This document shows, one piece after another, positions 1-10,438 of a stretch of 64,000 bases of DNA. Numbering within the stretch: the stretch's first letter is position 1; each line of letters starts with the position of its first letter. The DNA comes from Liolophura sinensis (lineage: Eukaryota > Mollusca > Polyplacophora > Chitonida > Chitonidae). The translations under genes were made by a program, and so were the position numbers. Location: NCBI RefSeq assembly GCF_032854445.1, contig NC_088295.1, positions 52,559,249 through 52,623,248 of the forward strand, read 5' to 3'. The notes beneath the pieces were generated by a model. The model did not search any database. It was not told the origin of the DNA and saw only the letters and a program-made list of their open reading frames with translations.

Positions 1-63
1 TTCTCGTCACAAAATACGTCGGATTAGCCTCTTGCCAGCAGCACTGGAACAGTTTTTCCACTT
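1..63 (+). repeat. Truncated monomer at window start
   Basis: These bases are the last 63 bp of a monomer whose beginning lies outside the window. The array therefore continues to the left. The next monomer is an A of the cttcat variant. In three other places that variant (8257, 17019, 22468) directly follows an F monomer, so the missing neighbour is probably F. Confidence 0.85.
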
Positions 64-612
64 TTGCATTTTTGCCTGGTCTTTTTGTTAATTGAAATCG
101 GCTACACTGTACTATGTACCATCGCAACTGGTCATTACTATATTCAACTTTTGATTATTAATTATGTGCCCTTCGGTAGCCCAGAAGACGTCAAATCTTT
201 GGGCCAAGCCCATTTTACTCACCCAGCAATTGTCTTACTTCTAAGTCCAAGACAATCTCAATGTCTTCATCTACGTGTAAAAAAACCACACCATTTGTAC
301 ATAAAAAACACAAGGTACTAGATACAGTCTGCTGTATAAAGTACAATTGAACACTGACCCACATCAATAAGGTGCCAAAAGATGCGGAATTGGGCCAGGC
401 ATCGGCAGCTGTTGAAAAATTGCAAATTTCCCTGGTTTCCATGGAGTAAGAGCCGTTGCTGGGCACGTGATTATGACATCAATGATCATTCAATTGTCGC
501 TACAGCCAAAAGTATTGGTCGGAGAGCAACGCGGTTTGCACCATTCGATTTCTCGTCACAAAATACGTCGGATTAGCCTCTTGCCAGCAGCACTGGAACA
601 GTTTTTCCACTT
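64..612 (+). repeat. Monomer type A (exemplar, 549 bp)
   Basis: Type A is marked by catcgcaactgg (others: catcgcgactgg), by ttgattattaattatgtgccc in place of the actattagttatgtgcac pattern, by a TTTT form of the cattttactcac site, and by gtataaagtac near the end. A also carries the right-block state gtgcccttcgg. Copies start at 64, 2246, 4977, 8257, 10439, 17019, 19200, 20283 and 22468. A subset (64, 8257, 17019, 22468) has cttcatctacg instead of ctttatctacg. Confidence 0.88.
229..256. repeat. Conserved imperfect inverted repeat in the monomer (exemplar)
   Basis: ATTGTCTT (229-236) and AAGACAAT (249-256) are perfect 8-bp inverted arms. Inside them, ACTT (237-240) and AAGT (243-246) form a second inverted pair, with a 2-nt bulge (CC, 247-248). 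A transcript of either strand could fold into a bulged hairpin. The element is present in nearly every monomer of both blocks. Occasional changes hit the inner part, for example cttcgacttag or cttctacttag in some R monomers. Its function is unknown. Confidence 0.7.
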
Positions 613-1146
613 TTGCATTTTTGCCTGGTCTTTTTGTTAATTGAAATCGGCTACACTGTACTATGTACTATGTATATTCAACTTTTGTCTATTAGTTATG
701 TGCACTTCGGTAGCCCAGAAGACGTCAAATCTTTGGGCCAAGCCCATTTAACTCACCCAGCAATTGTCTTACTTCTAAGTCCAAGACAATCTCAATGTCT
801 TTATCTACGTGTAGAAAAACCACACCATTTGTACATAAAAAACACAAGGTACTAGATACAGTCTGCTGTAAAAAGTAAAATTAAACACTGACCCACATCA
901 TTAAGGTGCCAAAAGATGCGGAATTGGGCCAGGCATAGGCAGCTGTTAAAAAATTGCAAATTTCCCTGGTTTCCATGGAGTAAGAGCCGTTGCTGGGCAC
1001 GTGATTATGACATCATTGATCATTCAATTGTCGCTACAGCCAAAAGTATTGGTCGGAGAGCAACGCGGTTTGCACCATTCGATTTCTCGTCACAAAATAC
1101 GTCGGATTAGCCTCTTGCCAGCAGCACTGGAACAGTTTTTCCACTT
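613..1146 (+). repeat. Monomer type B (exemplar, 534 bp)
   Basis: Type B is 15 bp shorter than the others because catcgcgactggtcattac around the tgtactatgta motif is replaced by a short tactatgtatattc junction. It also carries gtaaaattaaacac, usually ggcataggcag (others: ggcatcggcag; the copy at 8806 keeps the C), and gacatcattgatc, which breaks the AATGATCATT palindrome found in other types. Copies start at 613, 2795, 5526, 8806, 10988, 17568, 20833, 23019 and 24651. The one starting at 19749 is a hybrid. Confidence 0.9.
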
Positions 1147-1696
1147 TTGCATTTTTGCCTGGTCTTTTTGTTAATTGAAATCGGATACACTGTACTATGT
1201 ACCATCGCGACTGGTCATTACTATATTCAACTTTTGACTATTAGTTATGTGCACTTCGGTAGTCCAGAAGACGTCAAATCTTTAGGCCAAGCCCATTTAA
1301 CTCACCCAGCAATTGTCTTACTTCTAAGTCCAAGACAATCTCAATGTCTTTATCTACGTATAGAAAAACCACACCATTTGTACATAAAAAACACAAGGTA
1401 CTAGATACAGTCTGCTGTAAAAAGTACAATTGAACACTGACCCACATCATTAAGGTGCCAAAAGTTGCGGAATTGGGCCAGGCATCGGCAGCTGTTGAAA
1501 AATTGCAAATTTCCCTGGTTTCCATGGAGTAAGAGCCGTTGCTGGGCACGTGATTATGACATCAATGATCATTCAATTGTCGCTACAGCCAAAAGAATTG
1601 GTCGGAGAGCAACGCGGTTTGCACCATTCGATTTCTCGTCACAAAATGCGTCGGAATAGCCGCTTGCCAGCATCACTGGAACAGTTTTTTCCACTT
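1147..1696 (+). repeat. Monomer type C (exemplar, 550 bp)
   Basis: Type C is marked by atcggatacactg (others usually ggctacactg), aatctttaggcc (others tttgggcc), ctacgtatagaaa (others cgtgtagaaa or cgtgtaaaaa), aaaagttgcgg and gccaaaagaattgg. Its end reads aaaatgcgtcggaatagccgc with a cagcatcactgg variant, plus one extra T in the T run before the next landmark. Copies lie at 1147, 3878, 6060, 9340, 11522, 13172, 15919, 18102, 21368 and 23552. Some (6060, 11522) have ggctac instead of ggatac. Confidence 0.88.
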
Positions 1697-2245
1697 TTGC
1701 ATTTTTGCCTGGTCTTTTCGTTAATTGAAATCGGCTACACTGTAGTATGTACCATCGCGACTGGTCATTACTATATTCAACTTTTGACTATTAGTTATGT
1801 GCACTTCGGTAGTACAGAAGACGTCAAATCTTTGGGCCAAGCCCATTTAACTCACCCAGCAATTGTCTTACTTCTAAGTCCAAGACAATCTCAATGTCTT
1901 TATCTACGTGTAAAAAAACCACACCATTTGTACATAAAAAACACAAGGTACTAGATACAGTCTGCTGTAAAAAGTACAATTGAACACTGAACCACATCAT
2001 TAAGGTGCCAAAAGATGCGGAATTGGGCCAGGCATCGGCAGCTGTTGAAAAATTGCAAATTTCACTGGTTTCCATGGAGTAAGAGCCGTTGCTGGGCACG
2101 TGATTATCACATCAATGATCATTCAATTGTCGCTACAGCCAAAAGTGTTGGTCGGAGAGCAACGCGGTTTGCACCATTCGATTTCTCGTCACAAAATACG
2201 TCGGATTAGCCTCTTACCAGCAGCACTGGAACAGTTTTTCCACTT
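1697..2245 (+). repeat. Monomer type D (exemplar, 549 bp)
   Basis: Type D is marked by ggtcttttcgtt (others ctttttgtt), tgtagtatgtacc (others tgtactatg), ggtagtacagaag, cactgaaccacatc, atttcactgg and cacgtgattatcacatc with aaaagtgttgg. Copies start at 1697, 4428, 6610, 9890, 12075, 14274, 18652 and 24103. The 6610, 12075 and 14274 copies share tcgtttattg and follow a monomer whose end reads ttgcagcattcg, so that C-D pair moves as a block. Confidence 0.88.
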
Positions 2246-4976
2246 TTGCATTTTTGCCTGGTCTTTTTGTTAATTGAAATCGGCTACACTGTACTATGTA
2301 CCATCGCAACTGGTCATTACTGTATTCAACTTTTGATTATTAATTATGTGCCCTTCGGTAGCCCAGAAGACGTCAAATCTTTGGGCCAAGCCCATTTTAC
2401 TCACCCAGCAATTGTCTTACTTCTAAGTCCAAGACAATCTCAATGTCTTTATCTACGTGTAAAAAAACCACACCATTTGTACATAAAAAACACAAGGTAC
2501 TAGATACAGTCTGCTGTATAAAGTACAATTGAACACTGACCCACATCAATAAGGTGCCAAAAGATGCGGAATTGGGCCAGGCATCGGCAGCTGTTGAAAA
2601 ATTGCAAATTTCCCTGGTTTCCATGGAGTAAGAGCCGTTGCTGGGCACGTGATTATGACATCAATGATCATTCAATTGTCGCTACAGCCAAAAGAATTGG
2701 TCGGAGAGCAACGCGGTTTGCACCATTCGATTTCTCGTCACAAAATACGTCGGATTAGCCTCTTGCCAGCAGCACTGGAACAGTTTTTCCACTTTTGCAT
2801 TTTTGCCTGGTCTTTTTGTTAATTGAAATCGGCTACACTGTACTATGTACTATGTATATTCAACTTTTGACTATTAGTTATGTGCACTTCGGTAGCCCAG
2901 AAGACGTCAAATCTTTGGGCCAAGCCCATTTAACTCACCCAGCAATTGTCTTACTTCTAAGTCCAAGACAATCTCAATGTCTTTATCTACGTGTAGAAAA
3001 ACCACACCATTTGTACATAAAAAACACAAGGTACTAGATACAGTCTGCTGTAAAAAGTAAAATTAAACACTGACCCACATCATTAAGGTGCCAAAAGATG
3101 CGGAATTGGGCCAGGCATAGGCAGCTGTTAAAAAATTGCAAATTTCCCTGGTTTCCATGGAGTAAGAGCCGTTGCTGGGCACGTGATTATGACATCATTG
3201 ATCATTCAATTGTCGCTACAGCCAAAAGTATTGGTCGGAGAGCAACGCGGTTTGCACCATTCGATTTCTCGTCACAAAATACGTCGGATTAGCCTCTTGC
3301 CAGCAGCACTGGAACAGTTTTTCCACTTTTGCATTTTTGCCTGGTCTTTTTGTTAATTGAAATCGGCTACACTGTACTATGTACCATCGCGACTGGTCAT
3401 TACTATATTCAACTTTTGACTATTAGTTATGTGCACTTCGGTAGTCCAGAAGACGTCAAATCTTTAGGCCAAGCCCATTTAACTCACCCAGCAATTGTCT
3501 TACTTCTAAGTCCAAGACAATCTCAATGTCTTTATCTACGTGTAGAAAAACCACACCATTTGTACATAAAAAACACAAGGTACTAGATACAGTCTGCTGT
3601 AAAAAGTAAAATTAAACACTGACCAACATCATTAAGGTGCCAAAAGATGCGGAATTGGGCCAGGCATAGGCAGCTGTTAAAAAATTGCAAATTTCCCTGG
3701 TTTCCATGGAGTAAGAGCCGTTGCTGGGCACGTGATTATGACATCATTGATCATTCAATTGTCGCTACAGCCAAAAGTATTGGTCGGAGAGTAACGCGGT
3801 TTGCACCATTCGATTTCTCGTCACAAAATACGTCGGATTAGCCTCTTGCCAGCAGCACTGGAACAGTTTTTCCACTTTTGCATTTTTGCCTGGTCTTTTT
3901 GTTAATTGAAATCGGATACACTGTACTATGTACCATCGCGACTGGTCATTACTATATTCAACTTTTGACTATTAGTTATGTGCACTTCGGTAGTCCAGAA
4001 GACGTCAAATCTTTAGGCCAAGCCCATTTAACTCACCCAGCAATTGTCTTACTTCTAAGTCCAAGACAATCTCAATGTCTTTATCTACGTATAGAAAAAC
4101 CACACCATTTGTACATAAAAAACACAAGGTACTAGATACAGTCTGCTGTAAAAAGTACAATTGAACACTGACCCACATCATTAAGGTGCCAAAAGTTGCG
4201 GAATTGGGCCAGGCATCGGCAGCTGTTGAAAAATTGCAAATTTCCCTGGTTTCCATGGAGTAAGAGCCGTTGCTGGGCACGTGATTATGACATCAATGAT
4301 CATTCAATTGTCGCTACAGCCAAAAGAATTGGTCGGAGAGCAACGCGGTTTGCACCATTCGATTTCTCGTCACAAAATGCGTCGGAATAGCCGCTTGCCA
4401 GCATCACTGGAACAGTTTTTTCCACTTTTGCATTTTTGCCTGGTCTTTTCGTTAATTGAAATCGGCTACACTGTAGTATGTACCATCGCGACTGGTCATT
4501 ACTATATTCAACTTTTGACTATTAGTTATGTGCACTTCGGTAGTACAGAAGACGTCAAATCTTTGGGCCAAGCCCATTTAACTCACCCAGCAATTGTCTT
4601 ACTTCTAAGTCCAAGACAATCTCAATGTCTTTATCTACGTGTAAAAAAACCACACCATTTGTACATAAAAAACACAAGGTACTAGATACAGTCTGCTGTA
4701 AAAAGTACAATTGAACACTGAACCACATCATTAAGGTGCCAAAAGATGCGGAATTGGGCCAGGCATCGGCAGCTGTTGAAAAATTGCAAATTTCACTGGT
4801 TTCCATGGAGTAAGAGCCGTTGCTGGGCACGTGATTATCACATCAATGATCATTCAATTGTCGCTACAGCCAAAAGTGTTGGTCGGAGAGCAACGCGGTT
4901 TGCACCATTCGATTTCTCGTCACAAAATACGTCGGATTAGCCTCTTACCAGCAGCACTGGAACAGTTTTTCCACTT
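2246..4976 (+). repeat. HOR unit L2: A-B-C'-C-D (2,731 bp, five monomers)
   Basis: The standard unit is expanded by one monomer. The start at 3329 (C') resembles C in aatctttaggcc but keeps cgtgtagaaaaacc and the B-like tail with gtaaaattaaac and cattgatc. It therefore looks like a C/B hybrid made by unequal exchange. The interval 1147 to 3877 and the interval from 3878 align at an offset of 2,731 bp. Confidence 0.88.
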
Positions 4977-7158
4977 TTGCATTTTTGCCTGGTCTTTTTG
5001 TTAATTGAAATCGGCTACACTGTACTATGTACCATCGCAACTGGTCATTACTATATTCAACTTTTGATTATTAATTATGTGCCCTTCGGTAGCCCAGAAG
5101 ACGTCAAATCTTTGGGCCAAGCCCATTTTACTCACCCAGCAATTGTCTTACTTCTAAGTCCAAGACAATCTCAATGTCTTTATCTACGTGTAAAAAAACC
5201 ACACCATTTGTACATAAAAAACACAAGGTACTAGATACAGTCTGCTGTATAAAGTACAATTGAACACTGACCCACATCAATAAGGTGCCAAAAGATGCGG
5301 AATTGGGCCAGGCATCGGCAGCTGTTGAAAAATTGCAAATTTCCCTGGTTTCCATGGAGTAAGAGCCGTTGCTGGGCACGTGATTATGACATCAATGATC
5401 ATTCAATTGTCGCTACAGCCAAAAGAATTGGTCGGAGAGCAACGCGGTTTGCACCATTCGATTTCTCGTCACAAAATACGTCGGATTAGCCTCTTGCCAG
5501 CAGCACTGGAACAGTTTTTCCACTTTTGCATTTTTGCCTGGTCTTTTTGTTAATTGAAATCGGCTACACTGTACTATGTACTATGTATATTCAACTTTTG
5601 ACTATTAGTTATGTGCACTTCGGTAGCCCAGAAGACGTCAAATCTTTGGGCCAAGCCCATTTAACTCACCCAGCAATTGTCTTACTTCTAAGTCCAAGAC
5701 AATCTCAATGTCTTTATCTACGTGTAGAAAAACCACACCATTTGTACATAAAAAACACAAGGTACTAGATACAGTCTGCTGTAAAAAGTAAAATTAAACA
5801 CTGACCCACATCATTAAGGTGCCAAAAGATGCGGAATTGGGCCAGGCATAGGCAGCTGTTAAAAAATTGCAAATTTCCCTGGTTTCCATGGAGTAAGAGC
5901 CGTTGCTGGGCACGTGATTATGACATCATTGATCATTCAATTGTCGCTACAGCCAAAAGAATTGGTCGGAGAGCAACGCGGTTTGCACCATTCGATTTCT
6001 CGTCACAAAATGCGTCGGATTAGCCTCTTGCCAGCAGCACTGGAACAGTTTTTCCACTTTTGCATTTTTGCCTGGTCTTTTTGTTAATTGAAATCGGCTA
6101 CACTGTACTATGTACCATCGCGACTGGTCATTACTATATTCAACTTTTGACTATTAGTTATGTGCACTTCGGTAGTCCAGAAGACGTCAAATCTTTAGGC
6201 CAAGCCCATTTAACTCACCCAGCAATTGTCTTACTTCTAAGTCCAAGACAATCTCAATGTCTTTATCTACGTATAGAAAAACCACACCATTTGTACATAA
6301 AAAACACAAGGTACTAGATACAGTCTGCTGTAAAAAGTACAACTGAACACTGACCCACATCATTAAGGTGACAAAAGTTGCGGAATTGGGCCAGGCATCG
6401 GCAGCTGTTGAAAAATTGCAAATTTCCCTGGTTTCCATGGAGTAAGAGCCGTTGCTGGGCACGTGATTATGACATCAATGATCATTCAATTGTCGCTACA
6501 GCCAAAAGAATTGGTCGGAGAGCAACGCGGTTTGCAGCATTCGATTTCTCGTCACAAAATGCGTCGGAATAGCCGCTTGCCAGCATCACTGGAACAGTTT
6601 TTTCCACTTTTGCATTTTTGCCTGGTCTTTTCGTTTATTGAAATCGGCTACACTGTAGTATGTACCATCGCGACTGGTCATTACTATATTCAACTTTTGA
6701 CTATTAGTTATGTGCACTTCGGTAGTACAGAAGACGTCAAATCTTTGGGCCAAGCCCATTTAACTCACCCAGCAATTGTCTTACTTCTAAGTCCAAGACA
6801 ATCTCAATGTCTTTATCTACGTGTAAAAAAACCACACCATTTGTACATAAAAAACACAAGGTACTAGATACAGTCTGCTGTAAAAAGTACAATTGAACAC
6901 TGAACCACATCATTAAGGTGCCAAAAGATGCGGAATTGGGCCAGGCATCGGCAGCTGTTGAAAAATTGCAAATTTCACTGGTTTCCATGGAGTAAGAGCC
7001 GTTGCTGGGCACGTGATTATCACATCAATGATCATTCAATTGTCGCTACAGCCAAAAGTGTTGGTCGGAGAGCAACGCGGTTTGCACCATTCGATTTCTC
7101 GTCACAAAATACGTCGGATTAGCCTCTTGCCAGCAGCACTGGAACAGTTTTTCCACTT

Positions 7159-7707
7159 TTGCATTTTTGCCTGGTCTTTTTGTTAATTGAAATCGGCTAC
7201 ACTGTACTATGTACCATCGCGACTGGTCATTACTATATTCAACTTTTGACTTTTAGTTATGTGCACTTCGGTAGTCCAGAAGACGTCAAATCTTTGGGCC
7301 AAGCCCATTTAAGTCACCCAGCAATTGTCTTACTTCTAAGTCCAAGACAATCTCAATGTCTTTATCTACGTGTAGAAAAACCACACCATTTGTACATAAA
7401 AAACACAAGGTACTAGATACAGTCTGCTGTAAAAAGTACAATTGAACACTGACCCACATCATTAAGGTGCCAAAAGTTGCGGAATTGGGCCAGGCATCGG
7501 CAGCTGTTGAAAAATTGCAAATTTCCCTGGTTTCCATGGAGTAAGAGCCGTTGCTGGGCACGTGATTATGACATCAATGATCATTCAATTGTCGCTACAG
7601 CCAAAAGAATTGGTCGGAGAGCAACGCGGTTTGCACCATTCGATTTCTCGTCACAAAATGCGTCGGAATAGCCGCTTGCCAGCATCACTGGAACAGTTTT
7701 TCCACTT
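7159..7707 (+). repeat. Monomer type E (exemplar, 549 bp)
   Basis: E is marked by ttgacttttagttatg (C has ttgactattag) and catttaagtcaccc (others catttaactcaccc), with a C-like end (aaaatgcgtcggaatagccgc). A second copy starts at 14821. The catttaagtcaccc variant also occurs in the hybrid at 19749. Confidence 0.82.
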
Positions 7708-8256
7708 TTGCATTTTTGCCTGGTCTTTTTGTTAATTGAAATCGGCTACACTGTACTATGTACCATCGCGACTGGTCATTACTATATTCAACTTTTGACT
7801 TTTAGTTATGTGCACTTCGGTAGTCCAGAAGACGTCAAATCTTTGGGCCAAGCCCATTTAACTCACCCAGCAATTGTCTTACTTCTAAGTCCAAGACAAT
7901 CTCAATGTCTTTATCTACGTGTAGAAAAACCACACCATTTGTACATAAAAAACACAAGGTACTAGATACAGTCTGCTGTAAAAAGTACAATTGAACACTG
8001 ACCCACATCATTAAGGTGCCAAAAGATGCGGAATTGGGCCAGGCATCGGCAGCTGTTGAAAAATTGCAAATTTCCCTGGTTTCCATGGAGTAAGAGCCGT
8101 TGCTGGGAACGTGAATATGACATCAATGATCATTCAATTGTCGCTACAGCCAAAAGTATTGCTCGGAGAGCAACGCGGATTGCACCATTCGATTTCTCGT
8201 CACAAAATACGTCGGATTAGCCTCTTGCCAGCAGCACTGGAACAGTTTTTCCACTT
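7708..8256 (+). repeat. Monomer type F (exemplar, 549 bp)
   Basis: F shares ttgacttttagttatg with E but ends differently: gctgggaacgtgaatatgac, aaaagtattgctcgg and aacgcggattgcacc. F or F-tailed copies start at 7708, 12622, 15369, 16469, 19749 (tail only) and 21919. F precedes the cttcat variant of A in every case where both are visible. Confidence 0.85.
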
Positions 8257-10438
8257 TTGCATTTTTGCCTGGTCTTTTTGTTAATTGAAATCGGCTACAC
8301 TGTACTATGTACCATCGCAACTGGTCATTACTATATTCAACTTTTGATTATTAATTATGTGCCCTTCGGTAGCCCAGAAGACGTCAAATCTTTGGGCCAA
8401 GCCCATTTTACTCACCCAGCAATTGTCTTACTTCTAAGTCCAAGACAATCTCAATGTCTTCATCTACGTGTAAAAAAACCACACCATTTGTACATAAAAA
8501 ACACAAGGTACTAGATACAGTCTGCTGTATAAAGTACAATTGAACACTGACCCACATCAATAAGGTGCCAAAAGATGCGGAATTGGGCCAGGCATCGGCA
8601 GCTGTTGAAAAATTGCAAATTTCCCTGGTTTCCATGGAGTAAGAGCCGTTGCTGGGCACGTGATTATGACATCAATGATCATTCAATTGTCGCTACAGCC
8701 AAAAGTATTGGTCGGAGAGCAACGCGGTTTGCACCATTCGATTTCTCGTCACAAAATACGTCGGATTAGCCTCTTGCCAGCAGCACTGGAACAGTTTTTC
8801 CACTTTTGCATTTTTGCCTGGTCTTTTTGTTAATTGAAATCGGCTACACTGTACTATGTACTATGTATATTCAACTTTTGACTATTAGTTATGTGCACTT
8901 CGGTAGCCCAGAAGACGTCAAATCTTTGGGCCAAGCCCATTTAACTCACCCAGCAATTGTCTTACTTCTAAGTCCAAGACAATCTCAATGTCTTTATCTA
9001 CGTGTAGAAAAACCACACCATTTGTACATAAAAAACACAAGGTACTAGATACAGTCTGCTGTAAAAAGTAAAATTAAACACTGACCCACATCATTAAGGT
9101 GCCAAAAGATGCGGAATTGGGCCAGGCATCGGCAGCTGTTAAAAAATTGCAAATTTCCCTGGTTTCCATGGAGTAAGAGCCGTTGCTGGGCACGTGATTA
9201 TGACATCATTGATCATTCAATTGTCGCTACAGCCAAAAGTATTGGTCGGAGAGCAACGCGGTTTGCACCATTCGATTTCTCGTCACAAAATACGTCGGAT
9301 TAGCCTCTTGCCAGCAGCACTGGAACAGTTTTTCCACTTTTGCATTTTTGCCTGGTCTTTTTGTTAATTGAAATCGGATACACTGTACTATGTACCATCG
9401 CGACTGGTCATTACTATATTCAACTTTTGACTATTAGTTATGTGCACTTCGGTAGTCCAGAAGACGTCAAATCTTTAGGCCAAGCCCATTTAACTCACCC
9501 AGCAATTGTCTTACTTCTAAGTCCAAGACAATCTCAATGTCTTTATCTACGTATAGAAAAACCACACCATTTGTACATAAAAAACACAAGGTACTAGATA
9601 CAGTCTGCTGTAAAAAGTACAATTGAACACTGACCCACATCATTAAGGTGCCAAAAGTTGCGGAATTGGGCCAGGCATCGGCAGCTGTTGAAAAATTGCA
9701 AATTTCCCTGGTTTCCATGGAGTAAGAGCCGTTGCTGGGCACGTGATTATGACATCAATGATCATTCAATTGTCGCTACAGCCAAAAGAATTGGTCGGAG
9801 AGCAACGCGGTTTGCACCATTCGATTTCTCGTCACAAAATGCGTCGGAATAGCCGCTTGCCAGCATCACTGGAACAGTTTTTTCCACTTTTGCATTTTTG
9901 CCTGGTCTTTTCGTTAATTGAAATCGGCTACACTGTAGTATGTACCATCGCGACTGGTCATTACTATATTCAACTTTTGACTATTAGTTATGTGCACTTC
10001 GGTAGTACAGAAGACGTCAAATCTTTGGGCCAAGCCCATTTAACTCACCCAGCAATTGTCTTACTTCTAAGTCCAAGACAATCTCAATGTCTTTATCTAC
10101 GTGTAAAAAAACCACACCATTTGTACATAAAAAACACAAGGTACTAGATACAGTCTGCTGTAAAAAGTACAATTGAACACTGAACCACATCATTAAGGTG
10201 CCAAAAGATGCGGAATTGGGCCAGGCATCGGCAGCTGTTGAAAAATTGCAAATTTCACTGGTTTCCATGGAGTAAGAGCCGTTGCTGGGCACGTGATTAT
10301 CACATCAATGATCATTCAATTGTCGCTACAGCCAAAAGTGTTGGTCGGAGAGCAACGCGGTTTGCACCATTCGATTTCTCGTCACAAAATACGTCGGATT
10401 AGCCTCTTACCAGCAGCACTGGAACAGTTTTTCCACTT
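8257..10438 (+). repeat. HOR unit L4: A-B-C-D (2,182 bp)
   Basis: This unit has the same monomer order and length as L1 and carries the same cttcat A variant. It is the second of at least three copies of a larger A(cttcat)-B-C-D-A-B segment starting at 64, 8257 and 17019 (offsets 8,193 and 8,762 bp). One B monomer here keeps ggcatcggcag. Confidence 0.92.

Larger units (their letters stand above)
64..2245 (+). repeat. HOR unit L1: A-B-C-D (2,182 bp)
   Basis: This is the canonical left HOR. Monomers start at 64 (A, 549 bp), 613 (B, 534 bp), 1147 (C, 550 bp) and 1697 (D, 549 bp). The same order and length recur at 8257-10438. The stretch from 64 to about 3.3 kb matches 8,257 to about 11.5 kb at an offset of 8,193 bp. 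Confidence 0.93.
4977..8256 (+). repeat. HOR unit L3: A-B-C-D-E-F (3,280 bp, six monomers)
   Basis: Monomers start at 4977, 5526, 6060, 6610, 7159 and 7708. The last two are the clean exemplars of types E and F. The D-E-F trio at 6610-8256 recurs in an indel-rich form at about 14,274-15,918. The A-B-C-D part recurs at 10,439 to about 12.6 kb. Confidence 0.88.

Noticed and set aside
536-552. RNA polymerase III B-box candidate (cattcgatttc)
   Set aside because: Eight of eleven positions fit the consensus, but no convincing A box or terminator lies at a suitable distance. A chance match is likely.
64-576. Short open frames of 60-134 codons, repeated on both strands throughout
   Set aside because: They overlap each other on opposite strands, follow the repeat phase and are broken or fused by one-base indels and T-run length. 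They resemble no protein family I know. They are by-products of a homogenised tandem repeat.
64-612. Possible internal 183-bp subrepeats, since 549 is three times 183
   Set aside because: I found only short shared words (gccaaaag, caattg) at unrelated spacings. The length may suit about three nucleosomes, but no internal trimer is visible by eye.
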